A stretch of 38,724 nucleotides of DNA, from contig JAUMWR010000001.1 in assembly GCA_030529545.1 (NCBI GenBank), forward strand, positions 47,377-86,100, written 5' to 3'. This document shows positions 15,201-21,637 of this stretch, piece after piece. Within the stretch, counting starts at the first letter, position 1, and each line of letters begins with the position of its first letter. The notes under the pieces were generated by a model. The model had not been told where the DNA came from. It made no database searches and worked only from the letters and a program-made list of their open reading frames with translations. The stretch comes from Buchananella hordeovulneris (GTDB lineage Bacteria > Actinomycetota > Actinomycetes > Actinomycetales > Actinomycetaceae). The translations under genes were made by a program, and so were the position numbers.

Positions 15201-17879
15201 GCGGCCCTGGTCGGTCAGCTTGTACAGCTTCAGGGTGGCCTGGTCCTTCCAGGAATCGGTCAGCTTCCAGGTGGTGGAGCCACCGGCGCGGTTGTAGTGG
15301 TACAGGCGCTTGGCACCGTCAGTGGTGCCGTTGTCCTGCCACGGCAGCAGGTAGGAAGTGCCGTGCAGAACCTCGGCGCCGTCGTAGGTGAAGCGGGTCA
15401 GGTTGTCAGCGTTGAACGTGCCGCTCAGGCCGGCCTTACCGGTGGCCACGGTGCCGTTGGCGAAGGTGATGCTGCCGGCAGTGCTGTCCCACTTCATGAT
15501 CGGGGAGAGCTGCAGGAACTTGGTGGGCAGGTTGTTGTTCCAGATGTTGTTGTAGAACGTGTTCCAATCAACCTGGCCGGTCCAACCTTCGAAGTCTTTG
15601 ATCTGGGCGTTACCCAGAATCGGGTGCGGGTTGAAGGTGTCCTTGTTGGAGTTGTCGATGAAGCGGATGATCTGGGAGTTAATGCCCTTGTTGGCCACGC
15701 CGCCGTACTTTTCGTCGGCAGACCAGTGGGACCAGATGGACATGCGCTCGAACTTGTCGGACCACTCGGTACCCACGCGCCAGCCCTGCGCATTGAGCTC
15801 GCGGGTCAGACGATCTGCCTTCCAACCGAAGTCGTAGAAGACGTCCACGTAGATCCAGTCGAGGTTCTTGTGGACCTCGTCACGGAACTGCTGGAAGCGC
15901 TGCAGGACCTTGCCGGAGCCCAGGTCGTTGCGACCGTCGATGATCCAGGCCTGGTTCATCCAGTTCCAGCCCTTGCGGCCCTCGAAGAAGGGGGTGTCTC
16001 CGAAGGTCTTGGCCTCCGCGTACTGTTCGGTGACGTTCACGTGCACACCCAGGGTGGCGTTCAGCGCCTCGGAGTCCGCAGCCAGCTTGTTGATGTCAGC
16101 TAGGCCACCGGCACGGAAGTTGTAGTTGCCTCCGTAGTCGGGGTGAGCGGAGTCGTGACCTTCGGCTTGGTAGCCCTTGAGCATGACCTGCTGGCCCAGA
16201 TAGTCGGTGGCCAGCGCCACACGCTTGGTGTCGTCCAGCGTCTTCAGGAACGGGTGGGTGGCTTGGGAGACGATGTTGAAGGGGATACGGGTGATGACGG
16301 TGGTGGGAACCGTGTCACTGCCCTTGGCTTCGATGTCGATATCGCGGTAGCGGATCGCGGAGTCCTGCCAGTCCACAGCGTTGTCAGAGTTGGCGTCTGT
16401 GGTGAAGGCGATGCGAACAAAGGGATCCCACTCAGCGTTCTTGCCGGCCTCGATCTTGGAGGCAGCTCCCAGGCCGTCGGTAGCGAACTGGGACTCGACG
16501 GTGAACACGCCGGCGCGGATGGTGCCGAAGCGGGCGTTAGAGGCAGAGCGCACGGAGGACAGCCAGCGCTTGTTCTCCATGTGGGAGATCTGCGTGGTGC
16601 CATCGCCCGGCTTGTCGTCGACGATCGCGTTGGTCTCCAGCGCGGCGGCCAGCTCAGCGGTGTTGGCGAAGGCATAGGCGGAGCCGCTGCCCTCGACAAC
16701 CGGGGTGGAGCCGTTGATCGCGATGAAGCGGTCGGTGTTGCCCGTGTTGTTGCGGTTGACGTCGACGTTGGCCAGGCTCAGGGAGGCACCCGGTTGGGCG
16801 GCCACGGCGGAAACCATGTCCAGCGTGGGCATCTCAACGGAGTTGATCTTGGTGCCACCCGTGCCGGTGACTGAAGTCAGGGACATGGTCAGCACGCCCT
16901 CAGTTAGGGTGTAGACCACGTTCATGCTGCCACCGGTGAAGGTCAGCGGGTAGGTAACCGAGGTATCGGTGGCAACCGGGGTGCCCACCGTGGCGGGGAT
17001 AGCGTTGGCGGAGTTGTTCAGGATCACGGAGACAGAGTCGCCGCCGATCTTGCCGCGCATCTGCTTGGAGGAGGCCTTGTCCGTGTAGTTGCGTACGTAA
17101 GGCAGGGCGGCGTCCAGCTCCACCTTCAGCTTGGCGTCCTGGATGACCAGCGCGTTCGTGGGAACCGCAGGCAGCTCGCCCGGGTTGGTCGGCTCGGTCG
17201 GCTGGGTGGGGCCAGCGGTGGACTCCGTGGCGGTGTAAGGGATGAACTCCGCCATGGAGGTCACCTGCTCGGTGGTGCCCTGCCTGCCGCCCCAGGAGGA
17301 CTTGGCCACGAACTTGAAGTGGGTGGCAGTGATCAGGCGCGGGAAGACGATGGACTTAGTCTGCAGACGGTTGTCGTGGTCCTCGGGCCAAGCACCGGCT
17401 GCGATCTCCTCCCAGTTGGCAGAGCCCTGGATGTCGTCAGAGACAGAGTAGAAGAGCTGCCACTCGTGGGAGCGACCGGAGGCGTTGGAAGACTGGCGGG
17501 GAACCACGTCCACCTTGCCGATGTTCTGGATACCTCCGGCCTGGCCAACCTTGATCACGATCTCGTGCGGCGGCGGGGGAACCGGATTCGCGTTCTGCCA
17601 CTTGGTGTGCCAATAGGTGTTGGTGTCGCCGTCAACTGCCTTTTCCTTTGGGCCGTTGGGCAGCTCGCCCGTGGGCTCCTCGGAATCAGCGGAAACAGCG
17701 GTGAGGCTGGTGTGAGGAATGGCGGCGTAGGTGTAGGCGTTTGGCTGCACTTCGGTAGCCGTCGCGTTGACCTCACCCACCCCCTCTTCTGCTAGGGCGG
17801 CTGGCGCGAACATCGCCGAAGCGATGAGCGCAACCGCAGCGGAACCCGCTACAAGGCGGGCGCGGGAACGATGAGGCAT
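12237..17879 (-). CDS. Secreted endo-alpha-N-acetylgalactosaminidase (GH101) with CWB2 anchor
   Basis: A 1880-residue surface enzyme that releases the core-1 disaccharide Gal-beta-1,3-GalNAc from Ser/Thr of mucin-type glycoproteins. Layout: Sec signal peptide (1-30, APAALA cut); discoidin/CBM32-like domain (~45-210); GH101 beta-sandwich and barrel (~235-930); two jelly-roll modules (~937-1290); a NEW3-like Ig domain (~1298-1380); an NPCBM domain (~1408-1552); a Pro/Thr linker (~1556-1582); three cell-wall-binding type 2 repeats (1583-1880). Asp679 in IYVDVF and Glu705 in GTEWSD match the nucleophile and acid/base of the pneumococcal and bifidobacterial enzymes; the shorter loop between them accounts for 26 rather than about 32 residues. 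GGGAG lies 6 nt before the ATG at 17879. The gene is alone, with its own promoter and terminator. Attachment by CWB2 instead of LPXTG implies non-covalent binding to a wall polymer. Confidence 0.96.
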   Translation of the reverse strand: MPHRSRARLVAGSAAVALIASAMFAPAALAEEGVGEVNATATEVQPNAYTYAAIPHTSLTAVSADSEEPTGELPNGPKEKAVDGDTNTYWHTKWQNANPVPPPPHEIVIKVGQAGGIQNIGKVDVVPRQSSNASGRSHEWQLFYSVSDDIQGSANWEEIAAGAWPEDHDNRLQTKSIVFPRLITATHFKFVAKSSWGGRQGTTEQVTSMAEFIPYTATESTAGPTQPTEPTNPGELPAVPTNALVIQDAKLKVELDAALPYVRNYTDKASSKQMRGKIGGDSVSVILNNSANAIPATVGTPVATDTSVTYPLTFTGGSMNVVYTLTEGVLTMSLTSVTGTGGTKINSVEMPTLDMVSAVAAQPGASLSLANVDVNRNNTGNTDRFIAINGSTPVVEGSGSAYAFANTAELAAALETNAIVDDKPGDGTTQISHMENKRWLSSVRSASNARFGTIRAGVFTVESQFATDGLGAASKIEAGKNAEWDPFVRIAFTTDANSDNAVDWQDSAIRYRDIDIEAKGSDTVPTTVITRIPFNIVSQATHPFLKTLDDTKRVALATDYLGQQVMLKGYQAEGHDSAHPDYGGNYNFRAGGLADINKLAADSEALNATLGVHVNVTEQYAEAKTFGDTPFFEGRKGWNWMNQAWIIDGRNDLGSGKVLQRFQQFRDEVHKNLDWIYVDVFYDFGWKADRLTRELNAQGWRVGTEWSDKFERMSIWSHWSADEKYGGVANKGINSQIIRFIDNSNKDTFNPHPILGNAQIKDFEGWTGQVDWNTFYNNIWNNNLPTKFLQLSPIMKWDSTAGSITFANGTVATGKAGLSGTFNADNLTRFTYDGAEVLHGTSYLLPWQDNGTTDGAKRLYHYNRAGGSTTWKLTDSWKDQATLKLYKLTDQGRVAVGDVAVTGGNVTIQADAGQPYVLYPSTAVPDAQAPEWGKHSLIKDPGFNANSLDAYAKTGAASVVKADRSQYVAKLGEGASSIAQALNNNQPLEAGTYSAWAYVQIGENNAPGTRDVKVSVSGNGVTAGKYQPKVGNVPTTEIGQTTVLNATASDEKFRFYYQRVRVVFTTDGSAPVTFKVEAGDGTTPVYVDDLRIVKYTQANDASPTAQTVLFEDFEGTDTGYWPFVTGPAQGGDARTQLARKNAPYTQKGWNPGNYGASGKLVDDVFAGDWSLKLHEENAGLVLKSTPQSMPFKAGHRYRVSFDYQNGTADYYSFVTGYDTVRVGNRPNQTIMGAEALPAKHTTAKYSHEFVAGNCGATFVGIFSTGGQVSQADLIIDNLRVEDLGASGEVQACAAARIALPQGVTALVGGETGKVYTTITNNESSAITGIKHTLQLPEGWTVTPAGSTEYPVEVASLAPGETSYAEWNVTPPAVPTSTTANASIAYTGPNGATAATASVNLTVLRGLQPGKNWLSDLPFLNAVNGWGPIERDAANGENQAGDGRPLKIGTNKTFEKGLGTHAVSSVEFDLNGRCTKFTSEVGVADYQQGRGSVGFEVWGDGRKLAESGTLTGSRTHAFDVEITNVKRLRLKVNDGGNGIGNDHGNWGDAAVTCGTAPTPEPSSTPTPQPTPTPEPSVTPATPVVDRIAGDTRIDTALKAAADPAFDKTVAVLTSGSSFPDTLSAAPLADALNAPLLLTGGKSLEKKVLDALKARGTTKVTIVGGDKTVAPAVERALRAAGIQVNRVSGADRAATSVNVAKKAIELNPQLERVLVADGNQFADAVSASGVAGRAKAVVILTNGKRMPASSKAFIAQQAKTFKVGAVGGSALAATRSAGLATGANFKQYVGADRYATSALIANAFGAGTKQVLLASGLSFPDALVGGALASERDGVVLLVKANEIPAGASAFLRENKPVRVTLLGGPAVLSTALEGKVAKLIK

Positions 17880-17915
17880 CTTTGACTCCCGGGTTGCAGG
17901 AAACTGAGTGATATC

Positions 17916-17944
17916 AGCATATGGAAAGCGCCTCGCCGGTGCAA
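17916..17944 (-). promoter_or_regulatory. Promoter of the GH101 gene
   Basis: On the minus strand, TTGCAC (17944-17939) and TATGCT (17921-17916) are separated by exactly 17 nt. The predicted start of transcription is about 30 nt upstream of the ATG, leaving room for the GGGAG ribosome site. The surrounding region is distinctly A+T-rich. Confidence 0.65.
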
Positions 17945-17957
17945 TCAAATGAGTGAA

Positions 17958-17982
17958 ATTGTCATTTTCAGACAGAAACAAT
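17958..17982. promoter_or_regulatory. Dyad upstream of the GH101 promoter, possible operator
   Basis: ATTGT (17958-17962) and ACAAT (17978-17982) form an inverted repeat spanning 25 bp in an A+T-rich patch, centred about 28 nt upstream of the -35 box. That is a position typical of activator sites for inducible glycosidases. The arms are short, so this is tentative. Confidence 0.3.
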
Positions 17983-18071
17983 CAGCTTGTGGTCGCTTGC
18001 TGGGCCATTCGCGCGGCTGGCGGAGCGTCGTCCATCCAGCTGGCTGTAGCTCGAGTAGTTAACAAAGCGAA

Positions 18072-18105
18072 GGCGGGGAGTGGCCACCTCTGGCCACTCC
18101 CCGCC
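18072..18105 (-). terminator. Terminator of the septum-formation-domain gene
   Basis: A perfect 15-bp stem (18072-18086 with 18091-18105) with a 4-nt loop. On the minus strand it is followed by TTCGCTTTGTT. It begins 19 nt after the stop codon of the gene on its right. Confidence 0.85.
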
Positions 18106-18124
18106 TCTTGCGCCAGCGGATCGC

Positions 18125-18826
18125 CTACTTCACGACCTCGCGCAGTGGCTGGGTCAGCTTGACGTCCTCCAGGTTGAAGGCCATGCAGACCACGGTGCGG
18201 TCACCCTTGTTCCAGTCGTCGATCTGGGCGGTGAACCAAGCCATGTCCAGCTCGGTGTCCCAGATGTCCTTGCCCACAGTGGACTTGAAGCCCTCCACGC
18301 ACAGGCCCTCGGCGAACTCGTTGCGGCTCAGGTATTCGACGCTGGATGGGGCGACGCCGGTGCCCACCACCTCTGCGTCGTGCTCCTTGGTGCACTCCGT
18401 GCGCTTGATGGGGGCGGAGGACTCGCTGTCGTTGTGCACGTAGGCATAGTTGACGCAGTCGCCAGGCTTGAGGTCGTCGAGCTGCACGTGGGACCAGCCC
18501 AGGACTACTGGAAGACCGATCTTTACCAGCAAGGCGATGCCAACTGCGGCCAATGCGGCGACGAGGCGACCGGCAAACCCCTTCTTCTTGGGGGCCGGCT
18601 CTTGCGCGGGCACAGGGGCAGTGCCGTACGGGGCGGGCTGGGCGCCGTACGGGGCCGGCTGCGCGCCGGGGGTGCCGGGCTGGGCCGCGTAGCCGTTCGG
18701 CTGGGTGCCGTAGGCGCCGGTCGGCGCGCCGTAGGCGCCATTTTGAGGCGTGTAAGGGGCGGGCTGTGGCGCCCCCTCCGGGGTGCCGGCGCCGGGGGCG
18801 AAACCAGGTACGTTGTTTTCACTCAT
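18125..18826 (-). CDS. Membrane protein with septum-formation-type domain
   Basis: A 233-residue protein with three parts: a cytosolic Pro/Gly/Tyr/Ala-rich N-terminus (1-80) containing repeated APYG/QPAPYG units, a Lys stop and one membrane helix (84-111), then an extracellular domain. The domain reads LKPGDCVNY...RTECTKEHDAEVVGTG and has four cysteines (124, 145, 176, 214) that may form two disulfides; the GDC...C...HDAEV pattern is that of the Septum_form family common in actinobacteria. The role is not established; a cell-envelope or division-linked function is plausible. The ATG at 18826 lacks a ribosome site, but CAGAAT ends 6 nt before it, pointing to a leaderless message. It is divergent from the acetyltransferase gene. 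Confidence 0.82.
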   Translation of the reverse strand: MSENNVPGFAPGAGTPEGAPQPAPYTPQNGAYGAPTGAYGTQPNGYAAQPGTPGAQPAPYGAQPAPYGTAPVPAQEPAPKKKGFAGRLVAALAAVGIALLVKIGLPVVLGWSHVQLDDLKPGDCVNYAYVHNDSESSAPIKRTECTKEHDAEVVGTGVAPSSVEYLSRNEFAEGLCVEGFKSTVGKDIWDTELDMAWFTAQIDDWNKGDRTVVCMAFNLEDVKLTQPLREVVK

Positions 18827-18832
18827 GGGGCC

Positions 18833-18838
18833 ATTCTG
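18833..18838 (-). promoter_or_regulatory. -10 box, leaderless arrangement
   Basis: On the minus strand CAGAAT ends 6 nt upstream of the ATG at 18826, where there is no Shine-Dalgarno sequence. The spacing places the start of transcription on or beside the start codon. Confidence 0.45.
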
Positions 18839-18954
18839 GCGGGAGGCGAGCCGTTTTAGCCACCCAATGGGGGCAGTGATTGCCACTCAAATGCAGCATT
18901 GACCTGCGCTGCGGGGCACAATCGTTGTGTTGAACCTGAGTGAGGAGGCTTCAG

Positions 18955-19398
18955 TTGGCCGTTGAACGCGTGAGTGAATATTCGCCAGAGTTGCGGGAGA
19001 TGTTCGAGCGGCTGATACCGCAGCTCTCCCGCTCTGCTCCTGCCCCCACCGAGGAGCAGATTCGCCAGATGCTGGCGCAGGGCTGCCTGGACCTGTTCGT
19101 CTTCCGCCCGGATGCGCCGCTGGAGGACGGGACCCACCCGCTGCTGGGCACGCTTTCCCTCATCTCCTTCCAGATTCCCACCGGCGTGCGCGCCTGGATC
19201 GAGGACGTGGTGGTGGACCAGGCGGCGCGCGGCCAGGGCGCTGGCGCCGCCCTGGTCGCTGCCGCAGTGGCTCACGCCAAGGAGATGGGCTGCCGCACGG
19301 TGGACCTGACTTCCCGGCCCAGTCGCGAGGCCGCCAACCGCCTCTACCGCCGGTGCGGTTTCGCCACCCGGGAGACGAACGTTTACCGCCATGACTAA
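18955..19398 (+). CDS. GNAT family N-acetyltransferase
   Basis: A 147-residue cytosolic acetyltransferase using acetyl-CoA. The CoA-binding loop is seen in VVVDQAARGQGAGAALV (R/Q-x-x-G-x-G/A), followed by the helix and by EAANRLYRRCGFATRETNVYR, the usual C-terminal GNAT strand. The substrate is unknown. I start at the TTG 18955, because GAGGAGG ends 6 nt before it; the frame also has a GTG at 18940, which would overlap that ribosome site. The stop overlaps the start of the aldo-keto reductase gene by 8 nt, so the two are coupled. Confidence 0.88.
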   Translation: MAVERVSEYSPELREMFERLIPQLSRSAPAPTEEQIRQMLAQGCLDLFVFRPDAPLEDGTHPLLGTLSLISFQIPTGVRAWIEDVVVDQAARGQGAGAALVAAAVAHAKEMGCRTVDLTSRPSREAANRLYRRCGFATRETNVYRHD

Positions 19399-20359
19399 AT
19401 ACGAGTACGTTTTTGAGGCCGTAGTCCATACCAAGGTGGACGACGCTGCCGTCAGTGCCCCCTCCACGTTGACCGGTCCCGCTGCGGCCGCCGCCCAGTA
19501 CCCGGCGGTTGGGCTGCCGCAGGTGGAGCTCTCCTCCGGCTACTCGATGCCGCAGTTCGGCTTTGGTACCTACAAGCTGCGCGGCCCGGCGGCCGTGGGG
19601 ATCTTCCGCGACGCCATTAGGGCTGGGCACCGCCATTTCGACACGGCGCAGTTTTACTTGAACCACGTGGAGCTGGGGCAAGCGTTGCGGGAGGCGATGG
19701 AGGCCGGCGAGGTTACGCGGGAGGAACTGTTCGTCACCTCCAAGCTGCACAACCAGAAGCACCACCCGCGCGACGTCGCCCCTGCCTTCGAGGAGACCAT
19801 GCGGGAACTGGGCCTGGACTACCTGGACCTGTTCCTGATCCACTGGCCCGTGGCGGACCGCCACCCCCTGAACGAGACCTGGGCGGCATTGGAGGAGCTG
19901 GTGGACTCCGGGCGGCTGCGCTCCATTGGCGTGGCCAACTTTGAGCAGGTCCACTTTGAGACCATCCTGCCGGGGGCACGGATCAGGCCGGTGTGCAACC
20001 AGATCGAGCTGCACCCCTACCTGCGCAACCGGGAGCTGGAGCGCTACAGCGTGGAGCAGGGCATTCCGGTGCAGGCGTGGAGCCCGCTGGTACGTGGCGC
20101 GTGCTTCGAGGAACCGGCCATTAAGTCCATCGCCGCCCGGCTCGGGGCCACCCCGGCCCAGGTAGTGCTCGCTTGGCACCTGCGCCAGGGACGCGTTGTC
20201 ATACCCAAGTCCTCCAGTCCGCAGCGCTGCCGCGAGAACCTGGGGGCCTTGGCACTGGCGCCGCTGCTGTCCGCCACAGACCTGGCTGACATCGACACGC
20301 TGGACCGTGGGGAGGCGGGCCGCACCGGCCCGCACCCCTGCGAGGAGTGCACTTTCTAG
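19391..20359 (+). CDS. Aldo/keto reductase
   Basis: An NADPH-dependent cytosolic oxidoreductase of the AKR superfamily, 322 residues. The catalytic tetrad is complete: Asp84 and Tyr89 in FDTAQFY, Lys118 in TSKLHN and His151 in LIHWP, with exactly the spacing of classical AKRs (+5, +29, +33). PKSSSPQRCRENL is the cofactor-phosphate site and TGPHP the conserved end. Compared with typical AKRs (tetrad Asp near 45-50) there are about 39 extra N-terminal residues, Ala-rich and without signal features. The ATG lies inside the end of the acetyltransferase gene (ATGACTAA), so translation is coupled. The substrate is not predictable. Confidence 0.92.
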   Translation: MTKYEYVFEAVVHTKVDDAAVSAPSTLTGPAAAAAQYPAVGLPQVELSSGYSMPQFGFGTYKLRGPAAVGIFRDAIRAGHRHFDTAQFYLNHVELGQALREAMEAGEVTREELFVTSKLHNQKHHPRDVAPAFEETMRELGLDYLDLFLIHWPVADRHPLNETWAALEELVDSGRLRSIGVANFEQVHFETILPGARIRPVCNQIELHPYLRNRELERYSVEQGIPVQAWSPLVRGACFEEPAIKSIAARLGATPAQVVLAWHLRQGRVVIPKSSSPQRCRENLGALALAPLLSATDLADIDTLDRGEAGRTGPHPCEECTF

Positions 20360-20382
20360 CTCCCCGGGAATAAGCGGGCGGG

Positions 20383-20409
20383 GCGGGCGCGGGGACTCCC
20401 CGCGCCCGC
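20383..20409 (+). terminator. Putative terminator after the aldo/keto reductase gene
   Basis: A 12-bp all-G-C stem (20383-20394 with 20398-20409) with a 3-nt loop begins 24 nt after the stop. There is no T-run, so termination strength is uncertain. Confidence 0.55.
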
Positions 20410-20483
20410 TGGCGTAACTAAGCTCTCCTCTCCATTTGCTGTTAAGTGGCCAAGAGCCCGCGCACACTTGGCGAGGAGGGAAC

Positions 20484-20489
20484 TAGAAT
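20484..20489 (+). promoter_or_regulatory. -10 box of the CapD-like gene, leaderless arrangement
   Basis: TAGAAT ends 8 nt before the GTG at 20498. The nearest purine-rich stretch (GAGGAGGG, 20473-20480) is too far upstream of GTG or ATG to act as a ribosome site, which favours a transcript beginning at the GTG. Confidence 0.5.
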
Positions 20490-20497
20490 CGCCAATC

Positions 20498-21553
20498 GTG
20501 ACCATGACTCTGCCATCGCTGAACAACCCCTCTGACTGGGACTGGCTTGCCCACCGCATCGGCGGCGGCCTGGACACGGACCCCGCTATTTCTGCCGAGG
20601 TGCGCGCCCAGATCGCTGGACGCCGCGTACTGGTGACCGGCGCGGGTGGTTCCATCGGTACCGAGATCTGCCACCAGGTCTACCAGCTCAACCCCGCGGA
20701 GCTGGTGCTGCTGGACCGCGACGAGTCCGGCCTGCACGCCACTCAGCTGCTCCTGGAGGGCCGTGCCCTCCTGGACAACGCCCACGTGGTGCTGGCGGAC
20801 CTGCGTGACACCGAGCGCATGGAGCAGATCTTCGCGGAGAAGCGCCCGGAGATCGTGGTGCACGCCGCAGCCCTCAAGCACGCCCCGCTGCTGGAGCAGT
20901 ACCCGGCGGAGGCATGGAAGACCAACGTGATCGGCTCCGACACCGTGCTGCGCCTGAGCGTGAAGTACGGCGTAAAGCACCTGATCAACATTTCCACGGA
21001 CAAGGCCGCCTCTCCCACCACCGCGCTGGGCTTCTCCAAGCGCGTGGCGGAGCGCCTGACCGCCTGGTACGGCCAGACCCACGCTCTGGAGTACTGCTCG
21101 GTTCGTTTCGGCAACGTGCTCGGCGCGCGCGGCTCCGCGCTGTGGGCGTTTGCCAGCCAGCTTGCCCACGGCCAGAAGGTGACCGTGACTGACCCGGACG
21201 TGGTGCGCTACTTCATGACGGTGGGCCAGGCCTGCCAGCTGGTCCTGGAGGCCGGCGTGGAGGCCGCCAGCGGCGACGTGCTGGTGCTGGACATGGGTGA
21301 CCCGGTGCGGATCGTGCGCGTCGTGGAGGAGATGGCGGCGGAGGCCGGCATCGAGCCGCAGTTCGAGTTCACGGGCCTGCGCCCGGGGGAGAAGCTTGAG
21401 GAGATTCGCCTGGACCCGAACGAGCAGCTGGTGCCCTGCAACCACCCGCACGTCTCGCGGGCGCACGTGGAGCCGCTGGACCCGTCCGAGCTGGGCAAGG
21501 TCGTGGCGGGCGAGCCCACCTTCGACAAGTCCTTCTGGACCGCGCTGATCTGA
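20498..21553 (+). CDS. Soluble CapD/FlaA1-like nucleotide-sugar dehydratase (SDR)
   Basis: An NAD(P)-dependent enzyme acting on UDP-linked amino sugars, probably a 4,6-dehydratase or 5-epimerase. The 351-residue protein has the Rossmann motif TGAGGSIG (47-54), HAAALKHAPLLE, STDKAASPTTALGFSKRVAE, RYFMT and TGLRPGEKL, all typical of the CapD/WbpM group. It lacks the N-terminal membrane helices of full-length CapD. Where relatives have MGATK (or YGATK in PseB) this one has LGFSK: Leu177 replaces Met/Tyr while Lys181 is kept. I prefer the GTG at 20498 because of the leaderless -10 box; an ATG lies 6 nt later. It stands alone before a strong terminator and may supply the glycan locus 2-18 kb away, which is an inference. 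Confidence 0.85.
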   Translation: MTMTLPSLNNPSDWDWLAHRIGGGLDTDPAISAEVRAQIAGRRVLVTGAGGSIGTEICHQVYQLNPAELVLLDRDESGLHATQLLLEGRALLDNAHVVLADLRDTERMEQIFAEKRPEIVVHAAALKHAPLLEQYPAEAWKTNVIGSDTVLRLSVKYGVKHLINISTDKAASPTTALGFSKRVAERLTAWYGQTHALEYCSVRFGNVLGARGSALWAFASQLAHGQKVTVTDPDVVRYFMTVGQACQLVLEAGVEAASGDVLVLDMGDPVRIVRVVEEMAAEAGIEPQFEFTGLRPGEKLEEIRLDPNEQLVPCNHPHVSRAHVEPLDPSELGKVVAGEPTFDKSFWTALI

Positions 21554-21561
21554 GCAAGCTA

Positions 21562-21595
21562 AAAGGCCGGGCCGGGTTCTCCCGGCCCGGCCTTT
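21562..21595. terminator. Bidirectional terminator between convergent genes
   Basis: A 15-bp stem, AAAGGCCGGGCCGGG with its exact complement, closes a TTCT loop (21562-21576 with 21581-21595). It ends in TTT on both strands and serves the dehydratase gene on the left and, more distantly, rlmC on the right. Confidence 0.92.
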
Positions 21596-21637
21596 GCGTT
21601 CCCGCTTTGCAATCTTCGGGCGCGGCACCCCAATGGG

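Noticed and set aside
12159..16103. A 1314-codon open frame on the plus strand, antisense to the GH101 gene
   Set aside because: Its translation is low-complexity Gly/Val/Gln/His-rich with no domain, and the minus strand encodes an unmistakable GH101 enzyme with signal peptide, promoter and terminator. Long antisense frames are expected with G/C-ending codons.
17881..17981. Upstream extension of the GH101 protein to 17981
   Set aside because: It would put 34 non-hydrophobic residues before a perfect signal peptide and include the promoter; the ATG at 17879 has a ribosome site.
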